Part shown: positions 1 through 10,147 of the stretch, one piece after another
Numbering within the stretch: the first letter of the stretch is position 1
Layout of the letters: each line of letters opens with the position of its first letter
Assembly (NCBI GenBank): GCA_963824805.1
Contig: CAWGQZ010000061.1
Span: forward strand, 1-64,000
Direction: 5' to 3'
Origin: DATBAT01 sp963824805
Lineage (GTDB): Bacteria > Acidobacteriota > Terriglobia > Terriglobales > Acidobacteriaceae
Length of the DNA: 64,000 nucleotides
Translations under genes and position numbers: made by a program
The notes under the pieces: generated by a model
Databases searched by the model: none
The model's input: the letters and a program-made list of their open reading frames with translations, nothing else
Told to the model about the DNA's origin: nothing

Positions 1-49
1 AAGAACGCAGAACAGCGTTGCCTGCTTCTATGGAGCATGACACCCGGCA

Positions 50-2616
50 ATGCGATCTTTGTTGACCGAGGACGTGAATCCGGCGTTCTGGCGGGCTACG
101 GAACATGGCTCCGATACCTCCTGCGAGTTTTGGCAATTTTCCTTCTGTACTTCGCCTTTGGCCGGCTTGGCCTGTCGATCCCGTTTACAGTCAATAACAT
201 TTCCCCGATTTGGCCGGCCTCAGGACTGGCACTGGGCGCGGTGGTGGTCTGGGGCTATGGCTTGTGGCCAGGAATTTTGTTGGCCGCATTCCTGGTTAAC
301 TTGCTCAGCCCGCTGCCAGTTAGGAGTCGGCTTCATCATGGCTATGGGAATAACCGTGCCATGTTGAGGCTGGGCCGAGCGAAGTTGTCGTCCGCTTCGA
401 ACCGCCCCTGGTTCGGTTGAAGGACGTCATAGGACTGGTAACTCTGGGCGCGCTTATTAGTCCAATTCTTGCGGCTTCTATTGGCACCTCGGCGCTCTAT
501 TTCGCGCATATTCAACCTTGGAACCATTTTCTCTCGGCATGGCGGGTCTGGTGGTGCGGCGATGCCATGGGGGTCTTGATTGCAGCGCCGTTCTTCTTTC
601 TTCCGGGACGCGAACTAATCTTGCCATTTTGGCGAAGCCGACGTTTCGAGTTTCTACTACTCCTGACGTCCCTCTCTGCTCTTTGCCTTACGATTTTCAC
701 TACCCTCGCGGCCCAAGGCGTCCGTGACGATGTGCTGGCATTCTTGCTATTCCCATTTGTGTTATAACGAGCAGAATCGCTTCCGCATCGCCGGAGCCGC
801 AATGGCCAGCGTCGTGATCACCGGGATCGCTGCCTGGGGAACTGCTCCGCGGGCACGGTCCTTTCGTTGCCCATCCGCCGCTCTACGACATCATCGTGCT
901 GCAGCTCTTTATTTCAGTAACTTCGGTGACCGGGCTTATGCTGGCCGCTCTGCTTAGCGAGCGCGAAAACATCAGCGAGGCTTTTCAAACCAACCAAAAG
1001 CTTTTGCATGAGTTGGAAAAAACCCAGAAATCTCTCACGGAGAACCAGACCCGTCTGACCTTGGCCCAGCGGGCCGCCCGCATGGGAGTCTGGGAGTGGG
1101 ACATATCCGCCAACGAAGTCATCTGGTCCATGGGCGCGCCTGCGCTTTATGGGGTTACCCAGCAAAGTGTGCAGATTGTTTACGAGGACTGGTTGAACTA
1201 CATACACCCCGAAGACCGGGAGGCTCAAGACTTCGATCAAATCCGCCCTGGATGGAACGCGGGAGCATGACCTCGAGTTCCGTACTATCTCCTCCGACGG
1301 TAAGACCCGCTGGCTGGCGGGACGGGGCAAGGTTTTTCATGACGTCTACGGGAAACCGATCCGAATGACGGGAATTTGCGTCGACATCAGCGAACTAAAG
1401 CAGGCCCAGGACGCCTTGCGACACGCGCATGATCAATTGGAGTTGCGGGTGCAGGCCCGCACCAACGAATTGGCTGCCTCTAACCGGGCGCTCACGGCCG
1501 AAATCAAAGACCGTACCCAGGCACAGGAGCTTCTCGAGTTTCAGAGAAGGTTGCGCGAACAATCCCGCCTTCTCGACCTGGCCAATGATGCAATCGTGAT
1601 CCGCACATTTGACGGCGCTGTGTCGTACTGGAATGAAGGTGCGGAGCGTCTTTACGGATGGAAAAAACAAGAGGAGTGACCAAGCAGATGGACGAACTAC
1701 TCAAGACCGACTTCCCCAAGACCATGGAAGAGATCAAGCAAGCGCTTCTGGATGCGGGCAGTTGGGAAGGGGAGCTGGTCGAAACCAGACGTGACGGCAC
1801 CCAAATCACGGTCGCCAGCAACTGGACTTTGTGGCGCGACGAAGACGGTACGCCACGGGGATGGCTGCAAATTAATAGCAACGTCTCGCAAAGGAAGGAT
1901 GCAGAGTACGCTCTACGCAACTTTCCGGACGCCTTTCCACTGGCAGGATGATGAACGGCGCCGTCTGGCGCGTGAACTGCACGACAGCACCGGGCAGGAC
2001 TAGCGGCTTTGCAAATGACTCTGACGGTAATCGAACAGCGGGCCAAGGGATGGGATGAAGAAACCCTGAGGCTACTGGAGGACGTTACCGCTATGGCCTC
2101 GCAGGTGGTGCAGGAGATTCGTACTCTGTCCTACCTGCTGCACCCTCCGCTACTGGACGAAGCTGGACTTATTCGGCACTTTCCTGGTATGTGGACGGCC
2201 TCACCCAACGCAGCAACTTGAAGATTGATTTAGAAATTCCCTCAGACTTGGGCCGCTTGTCGCCGGATCAGGAGATTGCGATTTTCCGCGTGGTACAGGA
2301 GTGCCTCACAAATATTCACCGGCATTCAGGAAGTTCCACAGCGAAGATTCAGCTCAAGCGTAACGTTAGTGAACTTTGCCTCACCGTTTCCGACACCGGC
2401 AGCGGAATTCCTGAACAGGACTCTTCTGAGCCAGGCGCACGAAAGACGATGGGTGTGGGAATTCGCGGTATGCGCGAACGCATGCGCGATCTTGGTGGCG
2501 AAATGCAGATTCGCCAGGGAAATCCTGGAACCATTGTGGAAGCGAGCTTTCCTTTAAACAAGCCAGTGAACTCTACCCAGGCCCAGGAACTATCACGCGT
2601 CCAGGCAGAAGCCTAA
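50..2616 (+). pseudogene. Frameshifted copy of MASE1-PAS-PAS histidine kinase (left arm)
   Basis: This is the mirror copy of the kinase at 17628-20206. The reading frame breaks several times, for example near 320-400, 765, 1225, 1675, 1915 and 2170, each time by short indels absent from the other arm. Fragments still show the MASE1 membrane region, both PAS domains and the HisKA_3 region. Its last part (2191-2616) is the better version of the C-terminus: it keeps the ATP-binding GVGIRGMRERMRDLGG segment that is frameshifted in the other arm. I think these breaks are sequencing errors in an assembly fold-back, not gene decay. The gene converges on the OmpA gene with a gap of only 7 bases. Confidence 0.8.
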
Positions 2617-2623
2617 TCGGGCG

Positions 2624-4243
2624 CTAGGGCTGCGGGTTCTCCGGGGGCGGAGTGCTTGCGGGAGCGGTTCCGCCCGGGGCTACTACGTCACCGATCACGT
2701 CGCCAGAAACTACCATTTCCACACGGCGATTCAACTTTCGTCCCGCTGCGGTCTTGTTATCGGCGATGGGCCGCGTCTTGCCGAAGCCGGTGGCAATGAC
2801 GTTGTTGATTGGAACATTGGCGTTGACTAGGTAGTCGCGTACAGTAGCGGCGCGTTTCTCCGATAGCCGCTGATTCATCTCATCGCTCCCGATGCTGTCG
2901 GTGTGTCCTTCAATCGCCAGCTTGAGATCCGGATAGGCCAGCACAATGCCCGAAATTCTCGCCAGGCGTTCGCGCGCGGCTGGCTTCAAGGTGTATTGAC
3001 CACTGTCGAATAGGACGTCGGGCATGCTGACAACAAGCCCTCGGTCGGTATCTTTGGTTTCCAACACCTGATTCAGTTGATTGAGCAGGCGGGTGCGCAT
3101 CGCCTCTTTCTGGCGAATCGCCTCTTCCGCAGCTAGGCGCTGTTTCTCGGCCTCGGCTTGTGCCTTTTGCTGATCGGCCAAGGCAGCGGCTCTTGCTGCT
3201 TCGGCGGCGGCCTGAGTGCGCTCGGCTTCGGCTTGCGCGGCCTCTGCAGCCTTGCGGTCAGCTTCGGCCTGCGCCCGTCGACGAGCATCTTCTTCTGACT
3301 GCGCTCTAGCCTGGGCTTCTGCTTCCGCCGACGCCTTGGCTTCTGCCTCAGCTTTGGCCTGTTTGTCCCTCATCCTCTGTTTTTCGGCTGCGATACGTTC
3401 GTCTTCTTTGCGCCGCAACGTAAGCACGCGCGCGTCTTCCGCCATCTGGGTAGCGCCACGAGCGGCCGTGCCGATCGGCGTTCTTCCCTGCTTTCGGCGC
3501 AAATAGTCTTCGGCGCGATCGAGGAACTCCTGGGCTTTCTTCAGGCTATCGGCAGCGTAGCTTTCCGCCCCGGCGGCCTTGGCGATGGCCACTGCGTTTC
3601 TCGCCTCTAAAAGATCAAGAGGAACCGTGGGATCGGCGGTCGCAGATGGCAGTTGCGAGGCTGGCACGTCGATGGTGTACTGTCCACCTTCGAGCATATC
3701 GAACCTGGCATCGATTGGCTCTTCGAAGCCCTTCGTCTCCTGACGAATGATGTTTTCCATCACCACTTTGTCACTGGGGCGAGTGACCGAAAAATATGGT
3801 TCCGCAGTCACGATAAGTCCGAACGCCTGAAGGTCAGTGGTCACGTCAAGCCCGCTCTTACCCGAGCCGCCGGGGACAATCTCGCCCAGGTTCACCGCCC
3901 GGCCTTCCGTGGTAATCGCCCACAAGACATAAGTGAGAAACTGACCGCCGATCTGGGTGGCGGGCTGCAACTTGGATACCTCAACGCTTACGTCTAACCG
4001 TCCCTCTTTGCCATTTACCTTGGCCCGGCCGGTGGCCTCGGGCATAAGACTGGTGCCCTTCAGATCGACCGTGGTTGAGCCCCCGCGATGCCGATAGTTC
4101 ACCGCCTTGGTGCTGCGTCCTACCACATGGACACGGAACACCGGCGTTTCATCCATGGGTTCTGTGTTGGGAGGAGGAGTTTCCTGAGCAGCTAAGCCAG
4201 CAGCGACAAGAATCATGCAAATTAGGACGGAATGTCTTTCCAT
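2624..4243 (-). CDS. OmpA-family protein with DUF4398-like and coiled-coil regions
   Basis: A 539-residue exported protein with a signal peptide at about residues 1-19, ending near GLAAQ. Its N-terminal half is likely a beta-rich domain. Residues about 210-290 resemble the helical DUF4398 region. Then comes a long Ala/Glu/Lys/Gln-rich coiled coil (about 285-385). The C-terminal OmpA domain has the peptidoglycan-binding pattern, with DVLFDSG, EGHTDSIGSDEMN and a late NRRVEM motif. The family anchors the outer membrane to peptidoglycan; the coiled coil may span the periplasm. It is transcribed away from the M16 pair's terminator. The second copy, at 16006-17620, is broken, so this is the version to trust. 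Confidence 0.88.
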   Translation of the reverse strand: MERHSVLICMILVAAGLAAQETPPPNTEPMDETPVFRVHVVGRSTKAVNYRHRGGSTTVDLKGTSLMPEATGRAKVNGKEGRLDVSVEVSKLQPATQIGGQFLTYVLWAITTEGRAVNLGEIVPGGSGKSGLDVTTDLQAFGLIVTAEPYFSVTRPSDKVVMENIIRQETKGFEEPIDARFDMLEGGQYTIDVPASQLPSATADPTVPLDLLEARNAVAIAKAAGAESYAADSLKKAQEFLDRAEDYLRRKQGRTPIGTAARGATQMAEDARVLTLRRKEDERIAAEKQRMRDKQAKAEAEAKASAEAEAQARAQSEEDARRRAQAEADRKAAEAAQAEAERTQAAAEAARAAALADQQKAQAEAEKQRLAAEEAIRQKEAMRTRLLNQLNQVLETKDTDRGLVVSMPDVLFDSGQYTLKPAARERLARISGIVLAYPDLKLAIEGHTDSIGSDEMNQRLSEKRAATVRDYLVNANVPINNVIATGFGKTRPIADNKTAAGRKLNRRVEMVVSGDVIGDVVAPGGTAPASTPPPENPQP

Positions 4244-4360
4244 GCCAGAAACCTCAAAAAATAAAAATACCCGGCCGAGGCGGGAACACCTCTTTAGATT
4301 GTCGCTGAAGCGTATGCAACTCGGAAGTGACGCAGCAGGTACTAAAGTACAAACACAGGG

Positions 4361-4383
4361 GGGCCGGGTCTTGGACCCGGCCC
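4361..4383 (-). terminator. Hairpin terminator after the M16 pair
   Basis: A perfect 10-bp stem, GGGCCGGGTC / GACCCGGCCC, with a 3-base loop lies 25 bases past the stop of the minus-strand M16 gene ending at 4408. On the minus strand a T-containing tail follows rather than a strict T-run, so termination may be partial. The hairpin recurs at 15865-15887 in the other arm. Confidence 0.6.
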
Positions 4384-4407
4384 TGCGTTTTGAATCACAG
4401 GATCGGC

Positions 4408-5814
4408 TTAGTGTCCCGCCTCAACTGTCAAACCAAATGGCTCAAAGGCATCGCGTACAACCTTCTCCTCGCCGACCGCCACAATCGCCAGGTTGCGTGC
4501 AGGAAAATACTTCTTGGCGACGGCATCTACATCTGTCCCAGTGATGGATGCGATCTTCTTCCCATTTTCTCCAATCTCTTCCGGAGGCAGGCCGTAAATC
4601 CAAAGGCGCGACAATTCTCGCGCCACTGAACTGCGAATCTGCAAACGGATCGCCTCGAGCCCAACCAGATATCGCTTGGCGGTGGCCAGTTCTTCTTCGG
4701 TCGGGCTGGTGGTCGCCATGCGATTTAGCTCGTACACCATTTCATTGAAGCTGGCAGCCGTGACCTCGTTGCGAACATCCGCTTGGGCGGTCAAGACTCC
4801 AGTAGCGACATAGGTTTGCAGACTCGCATAAGGAGAGTAGGTATAGCCCTTGTCTTCCCTGATATTTAAGGTCAGGCGCGAACCGAAAGTGCCGCCAAAA
4901 ATGGCGTTCGCAACCTGAGAAGCAGGGTAGTCAGGATCGCTACGAACTGGGCCTAAGGTCCCCAACTCGAGCGTGGTCTGCACCGAATCAGGCCGGGGGA
5001 TGAGATGTACCGTGGGCTTCATAGTGCTAGAGAAACGTGACGGAGTTGATATCGGCGCCTCGTTCCCCGCCTTCCAGGTGCCAAACTTCGTCTTCACTTG
5101 GGCCAGTAGCTTATCGTTGTCGAAGTCGCCGACAGCGACCAGCAGGGCCTGATCTGGACGAAAGCGTTGTGCGTAAATTTTCTGCAGCTCAGCCGAGGTG
5201 GCGGCAGTGATCGACTCCTGGGTCGGCGAAGTTACATGGTACGGATTTTCACCGAACAACACTCTTGCCATCTGACGGTCGGCCAGGAAAGAAGGATCGG
5301 CCTCCTGCTGCCGCAGTGAGTCCGCCAGATTGCGTTTCGCCAACGCGACCTCGTTTTCAGGAAAAGTAGCATTCTGCGCCAAATCCGCGAGTAGAGTGAT
5401 GGCGGCGTCGGCCTTGGATGACAGCACCTCGGTCAAAAGGGTCGTGGCATCTTTTCCCGACCCCGCGATGAGATCGCCGCCCGTCGCCTGGATCTCTTCT
5501 GCAATCTGCTTTGCGGTGCGCGTCTTTGTTCCCTGGTCGATGGTGTTGGAGAGCAGTTCGGAGATTCCGGGACGATCGGCGGGATCGGACGCCAATCCTC
5601 CATGAACGGCGAGGGTGAACGCCAACTTGGGGAATCCCGGCTGAGAAACTAGCCAGACGGTAAGTCCGTTATCGAGTTTCGAAACCTTCACCGAGGGTGT
5701 CTGGAGGGGTTTTTCCGGTCCATAGGCCGGCAGGTCTTTGGGCAAAGCGGCTTTCTCCGCGAAAACGCCGGACGCCAGCAGAAGCACGGTGGCTATTACT
5801 TTGAATGTCTTCAC
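4408..5814 (-). CDS. M16 peptidase family protein, non-catalytic partner
   Basis: A 468-residue exported protein (signal peptide about residues 1-19) with both M16 domains. The site where active members carry HXXEH reads GISELLSNTIDQG, so the zinc-binding histidines are missing. Known bacterial M16B enzymes often work as a heterodimer of one zinc-bearing and one zinc-less subunit, and the gene just upstream encodes the zinc-bearing partner. The start is GTG here (ATG in the mirror copy). It overlaps the upstream stop codon in TAGTG, with an AAGGAG site before it, which points to translational coupling. The likely location is the periplasm. The other copy (14429-15838) is frameshifted. Confidence 0.88.
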   Translation of the reverse strand: MKTFKVIATVLLLASGVFAEKAALPKDLPAYGPEKPLQTPSVKVSKLDNGLTVWLVSQPGFPKLAFTLAVHGGLASDPADRPGISELLSNTIDQGTKTRTAKQIAEEIQATGGDLIAGSGKDATTLLTEVLSSKADAAITLLADLAQNATFPENEVALAKRNLADSLRQQEADPSFLADRQMARVLFGENPYHVTSPTQESITAATSAELQKIYAQRFRPDQALLVAVGDFDNDKLLAQVKTKFGTWKAGNEAPISTPSRFSSTMKPTVHLIPRPDSVQTTLELGTLGPVRSDPDYPASQVANAIFGGTFGSRLTLNIREDKGYTYSPYASLQTYVATGVLTAQADVRNEVTAASFNEMVYELNRMATTSPTEEELATAKRYLVGLEAIRLQIRSSVARELSRLWIYGLPPEEIGENGKKIASITGTDVDAVAKKYFPARNLAIVAVGEEKVVRDAFEPFGLTVEAGH

Positions 5815-7187
5815 TAGTTTTCTCCTTGCTTCTCTGCACCTTTGGCGGGGGCTTCGGGAATTCGGTTGATGATGGTACGGTTGGTGCTGACCAGATACTT
5901 GGCGGCAAAGGCGCGAACCTGTGCCGGGGTAACTTTCGCCAGATCTTCGGGTATCTGGTAGACCCGATCGAAGGTGCCGTCGAACAGGACGGCATGCGAT
6001 AGCGCCGAGGCTCGGTCGATGGGGATTTCCAGCTGTCCATACCAGTCCGAGCGCATTTTGGTTACGACGCGATCCAGATCTTGCTGAGTCGGCCCCTTCT
6101 GCACCAACTCTTTAATAGTCGCATCGTAAGCGCCCAGCAGCTGGTCTTCGGTTGCCGTGGCGGGATAGACCACGAACGAGGTCATCAGCGTAGGACCGTT
6201 GTATTCAAAGGGCGCACCCAGCGGCCAATTCACCCCCCCGCTCACCGAAAGGGCGACCTGCTTACCTTTCACCAAGGATTGGTAAAAACGCGATGCCTGG
6301 CCATTGTGCAGCAGCTCACCGAGAACCGCGCCCACCAGCGCATCCGGCGAATGCCTCTCGGGCATGCGGTATCCGATGGCGATTGCCGGAACTTTCGCCA
6401 GCTTGTCGGTTTGCTGCGATCTTCGTTCCGCTTTTAGCGGCGGTTCTTCGACTTTAGGTTTCGGAGGCGTGGGCCGGGAAGTTAAGGGAGCAAAGTATTT
6501 ATCGACCTTGGTGAAAATTTCGTCGGGGTTTACATCTCCTACGATCGCCATGACTGCGTTGTTGGGCGCGTAGTATTGCTCGTAGAAAGTCTGCACATCC
6601 TCAATCTTTGCTGCGTCCAGATCTTTGAAGTCACCATAAAAATTGTGCGCGTTGGGGTAGGTGTCAAACGCCTTGCCTGGTAGGTCGATGGCGAAGAACA
6701 GCCCGTACGGCTGATTCAAAACGTTGACGCGAACTTCCTCTTCTACGACTTTGCGCTGGTTCTCCAGGTTCTTGGCGGAAAAATCGAGCGTCTTCATGCG
6801 GTCGGCTTCAATCCAAAGGATGGGGTCAAGCGCGGAAATCGGTGCGGTCTCGATGTATTCGGTGTAGTCGTACCGAGTGTCGCCGTTATTGTTGCCTCCG
6901 CCGCCTTCGATCACTCGCTCTAACACGCCTTTGGGCGCGTCAGGCGTGCCCTCGAACATCATGTGCTCGAACAGATGGGCAAAGCCGGTGCGGCCTTCAG
7001 GTTCGAGGCGGAAACCAATGCCGTAGCTCACGCACACCCCGAAGGTCGGCGCGGAGTGGTCTTCTGAAACCACCACCGTCAAGCCATTAGAAAGCTTTTT
7101 CATGGTAGTGGGCGCTTTCCACTGTTGCGCCGCCACCGGCATCGCCGCCAAAGTTGCGGCGAACAATATTGTTAAGCCATATCTCAT
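5814..7187 (-). CDS. M16 zinc peptidase, catalytic subunit
   Basis: A 457-residue exported metallopeptidase. The start is taken at 7187 because a signal peptide follows directly (residues 1-20, ending PVAA) and AGGA lies 8 bases upstream; the longer open frame to 7397 has no ribosome site. HLFEH at residues 71-75 is the inverted zinc motif, and VVEEEVR at about 148-153 supplies the third ligand. The C-terminal M16 domain is complete. It probably degrades small peptides in the periplasm together with the zinc-less partner encoded one base downstream. Its promoter lies in the 306-base gap shared with the divergent kinase gene. Confidence 0.9.
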   Translation of the reverse strand: MRYGLTILFAATLAAMPVAAQQWKAPTTMKKLSNGLTVVVSEDHSAPTFGVCVSYGIGFRLEPEGRTGFAHLFEHMMFEGTPDAPKGVLERVIEGGGGNNNGDTRYDYTEYIETAPISALDPILWIEADRMKTLDFSAKNLENQRKVVEEEVRVNVLNQPYGLFFAIDLPGKAFDTYPNAHNFYGDFKDLDAAKIEDVQTFYEQYYAPNNAVMAIVGDVNPDEIFTKVDKYFAPLTSRPTPPKPKVEEPPLKAERRSQQTDKLAKVPAIAIGYRMPERHSPDALVGAVLGELLHNGQASRFYQSLVKGKQVALSVSGGVNWPLGAPFEYNGPTLMTSFVVYPATATEDQLLGAYDATIKELVQKGPTQQDLDRVVTKMRSDWYGQLEIPIDRASALSHAVLFDGTFDRVYQIPEDLAKVTPAQVRAFAAKYLVSTNRTIINRIPEAPAKGAEKQGEN

Positions 7188-7493
7188 GAGTTGTGTCCTA
7201 TCTGTTTTCGATTGTGTGGCCGAGGCGATAGTCTGTATGTCCATTGAAATACGAGCGTGGATGCACCGTCGTTCAAACTTTAACGGTCCTGAAAGGTAAC
7301 AACACACAACAGGAAATGGGAGTTTTGACGGAGCGAAGTTTAGTACGTTAGCGATGGCAGAATCAAATGAGTGCCTACCCCTTATGTAACGAAACATTGT
7401 GAAGCTGTTGTCGAGTGGCGAACCACGAGCCCGGCTAGCCGTTGACTCCCGCTCCGTCTAACCCTAACATTGCCGCCATCCGGGCGTAACTCC
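7188..7493. promoter_or_regulatory. Divergent intergenic region, M16 pair / Ser-Thr kinase
   Basis: This 306-base gap lies between two divergent starts (7187 minus and 7494 plus) and must hold both promoters. I see TTGAAC-like and TATTTC-like elements on the minus strand, but their spacing is poor, so no promoter is assigned. There is no clear hairpin and no recognisable riboswitch. The gap is mirrored at 12754-13057 with a few substitutions. Confidence 0.4.
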
Positions 7494-10127
7494 ATGATTG
7501 GCCAGACGTTGTCTCATTATCGGGTGGTGGAGCAAATTGGTGCCGGCGGAATGGGCATCGTTTACCGCGCCCATGATGAGCAGCTCGAGCGCGACGTAGC
7601 GCTCAAAATCCTGCCGCCTGGCACGATTGCCGATGAAGTGGCCCGATCACGCTTCCGCAAAGAAGCCCTGGCCTTGGCCAAGCTTGACCATCCCAACATC
7701 GCCACCATCTTTGAATTTGGCAGCCAGGACAGTGTCGATTTTCTGGTTGCGGCCTACATCCCAGGACTGACACTCGATGCCAAGCTGGCTAACCACGCCC
7801 TGTCGCCGGAAGAGGTGCTTGCGCTAGGGGTTCAGATCGCCAAAGGACTGACCGCCGCTCACGAGAAAGGAATCGTCCATCGCGACCTCAAGCCAGGTAA
7901 TTTGCGTCTTACTCCAGACGGCCTGCTTAAGATTCTGGACTTCGGTTTAGCCCAGTTTGTAGACACCAGCCCCGACGCGGAGACTCTGACCCAGTCCCAC
8001 TCTCAGGGAACCATCGGCACCCTGCCTTACATGGCGCCTGAACAGGTTCGCGCCGAGCCCGTCGACGCAAGAACCGACATTTGGGCGTTTGGCGCGGTGT
8101 TGTACGAAATGTCGACAGGAGTGCGCCCCTTTCAAGAGAAGCAGCCTGCGGCGCTGCTTAACGCCATTCTAAATACCCAGCCAAAGTCCCCTCACAGCCT
8201 GAACTCTCAAGTTTCTCAGGGCCTCGAGAACGTTATTCTCAAGGCGCTCGACAAGAATCCCGCCCATCGTTACCAGAGTGCGCGGGAGCTGGGTATTGAT
8301 CTTGAGCGCCTCCAGTCTGGGACGGCACCGCTGGGACAGCCTCATAAGAAACCCAACATCTTAGTCTGGATCGCTGTTGGAACTCTGCTGGCTCTGACGG
8401 CGCTCGCGGGATTTCTGTTCCTCAGAAAGAGTGGGGGATCTGCCGGGCCACGCCGCTCCGTGGCGGTGCTAGGGTTTAAGAACTTGAGCGGTAAACCGGA
8501 AGAAGCGTGGGTCTCAACCGCACTCTCAGAAATGCTCACCACCGAATTGGGTGCCGGTGGACAACTGCGAACCATCCCCGGGGAGACCGTTTCCCGCATG
8601 AAGGCTGACCTGGCACTGCCGGAGAGCGACAGCCTCGCTAACGATACCCTCACCAAGGTCTATAAGGTCCTGGGCAGCGATGTAATAGTACTGGGTTCCT
8701 ATCTGGAAATTGGCGGCCAAATCCGCGTCAACTTCCGAGTGCAGGACGCTTCCGGAGAAACCATCGCGACTGAATCGGAACAGGGAACTCAATCCCAATT
8801 CTTCGACTTGATCAAGCGTGTGGGGGGAACACTCCGGGAGAAATGCGGCGCTAGAGAATTGACGGCGGATGAACTGGAAGCTACCCGAGCCTCGGAACCA
8901 ACCAACACCGAGGCAGCTCGGTATTATTCCGAGGGATTGGCCAAGCTGCGTCAATTTGATGCGCTCGCCGCCCGAGATTCTTTCCAGCTGGCGGTTAAAG
9001 CGGACCCTAACCATGCCTTGGCACATTCCGCATTGGCCGCAGCTTGGTCTCAACTTGGCTACGATCAAAACGCTATCGACGCTTCGAAGATGGCGTTTGA
9101 CCTTTCGGAAAAACTACCCCGCGGCGAAAAGCTTTCCATCGAAGCGCGCTATCGGGAAATGAACCATGAATGGTCGAAGGCAGCCGAAATCTACCGCTCA
9201 CTCTGGACATTTTTCCCCGACGATCTCGATTACGGTTTGAGGCTGATCGAGGCACAGGTTTCAGCCGGTGAGGGCCAACCGGCACTTCAGACCGTTCAGG
9301 CATTGCATCAGCTTCCAGCGCCGTCGCGCGATGATCCGCGAATTGATCTGGCCGAAGCAGCAGCAGCCGAAGCCCTCTCTGACTTCAAACGCGAGGTTGA
9401 CTCGACGACCCGGGCGCGCACCAAGGCCAGTGGCCAAGGGTCCCGATTCCTGGTGGCACAGGCCTTGCTCGATCAATGCTGGGCGCAACGGAACCTGGGG
9501 GAACTTGAACACGCAAAGGCTGCCGGTGAACAAGCCCAAGCCATTCTTTCGACTGCCCGAGACCGGCGGGGGGAGGCGAACAGTCTGACCTGCGTGGCCA
9601 ACCTCCTCGCGGACCAGGGAAAGCTCGACGACGCGAAAATAAAACATGAGCAAGCCTTGGCCCTGGCCCGGCAAATCGGAGCACAGAAGGATATTGCTGG
9701 AGCTCTGATCAACCTGGGAAATATCGCCGCGCAGCGAAATTTGCAGGAATCTACGGCTAATTATCAGGAAGCTTTGAGTGTCGCTTCGAACGTCCAGGAC
9801 AAAGCCGACATTCTTACAGCGCAAAATAACCTCGCTGCGAATCTGATGGCCACGGCAGAATTTCCGGCGGCAGCGAAAATGCTTACCGCCGCGATTGGCA
9901 CAGCGGACAACAGCGGTGATGAGGCCAGCGGAGTGCTTGCGCGAATCAATCTTGGATCGCTTGATCTCAACTTGGGCCACTTGGCTGATGCCAAAAGCCA
10001 CCTGGATAAGGCTTTGAGCTCCGCCCGACGGTTGAACCTGAAAAGCGCAGTGGGGTTGACTCTGGCTTGGCTAGGAGACCTTTCTATGGTCGAGGATTCA
10101 TTTGACCAAGCCCGGATCGTATCTTGA
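7494..10127 (+). CDS. Membrane Ser/Thr protein kinase with TolB-like and TPR regions, 3' end lost
   Basis: A PknB-type kinase. It has a P-loop GAGGMG (residues 16-21), catalytic Lys38 in VALKIL, HRD at 129-131, DFG at 149-151 and APE near 181. One membrane segment lies at about 289-310. The outer part starts with a TolB/FlgO-like domain (SVAVLGFKNLSG) and continues with TPR repeats to the end. The start at 7494 gives MIGQTLSHYRVVEQ, the usual beginning of this family. The last codons (ARIVS, stop at 10127) arise from crossing the inverted-repeat centre, so the true C-terminus is missing. Such proteins are common in Acidobacteria; the substrate is unknown. Confidence 0.85.
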   Translation: MIGQTLSHYRVVEQIGAGGMGIVYRAHDEQLERDVALKILPPGTIADEVARSRFRKEALALAKLDHPNIATIFEFGSQDSVDFLVAAYIPGLTLDAKLANHALSPEEVLALGVQIAKGLTAAHEKGIVHRDLKPGNLRLTPDGLLKILDFGLAQFVDTSPDAETLTQSHSQGTIGTLPYMAPEQVRAEPVDARTDIWAFGAVLYEMSTGVRPFQEKQPAALLNAILNTQPKSPHSLNSQVSQGLENVILKALDKNPAHRYQSARELGIDLERLQSGTAPLGQPHKKPNILVWIAVGTLLALTALAGFLFLRKSGGSAGPRRSVAVLGFKNLSGKPEEAWVSTALSEMLTTELGAGGQLRTIPGETVSRMKADLALPESDSLANDTLTKVYKVLGSDVIVLGSYLEIGGQIRVNFRVQDASGETIATESEQGTQSQFFDLIKRVGGTLREKCGARELTADELEATRASEPTNTEAARYYSEGLAKLRQFDALAARDSFQLAVKADPNHALAHSALAAAWSQLGYDQNAIDASKMAFDLSEKLPRGEKLSIEARYREMNHEWSKAAEIYRSLWTFFPDDLDYGLRLIEAQVSAGEGQPALQTVQALHQLPAPSRDDPRIDLAEAAAAEALSDFKREVDSTTRARTKASGQGSRFLVAQALLDQCWAQRNLGELEHAKAAGEQAQAILSTARDRRGEANSLTCVANLLADQGKLDDAKIKHEQALALARQIGAQKDIAGALINLGNIAAQRNLQESTANYQEALSVASNVQDKADILTAQNNLAANLMATAEFPAAAKMLTAAIGTADNSGDEASGVLARINLGSLDLNLGHLADAKSHLDKALSSARRLNLKSAVGLTLAWLGDLSMVEDSFDQARIVS

Positions 10128-10147
10128 GCGACTCGCTGATAATTCCT
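10114..10147. other. Spacer at the centre of the inverted repeat
   Basis: 34 unpaired bases separate the arms. The adjacent arm sequence is also less well matched than the rest: left reads GGTCGAGGATTCATTTGACC and right, reverse-complemented, reads CGTCGAGGATGCATTTGACC. Low-quality sequence at a turning point is what a fold-back read would give. In the right arm the kinase frame reads on as FDQAQELSASR, which fits TPR sequence better than the left arm's FDQARIVS. Confidence 0.75.

Larger units (their letters stand above)
1..10113 (+). repeat. Left arm of a 10.1-kb inverted repeat
   Basis: The whole stretch is the reverse complement of 10148-20255. Position 1 pairs with 20255, and the innermost paired bases are about 10101-10113 with 10148-10160. 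The arm carries five genes that recur in mirror image. Differences are clustered short indels and substitutions, concentrated here in about 1-2400, while about 2400-10100 reads as intact genes. No transposase, integrase or terminal direct repeat is seen. A fold-back read joined into the assembly explains this better than a real duplication. Whether the arm continues left of the window cannot be seen. Confidence 0.95.

Noticed and set aside
9261..10001. Long open frame antisense to the kinase (about 246 codons)
   Set aside because: It lies wholly opposite a gene with kinase and TPR motifs, has no ribosome site and resembles nothing.
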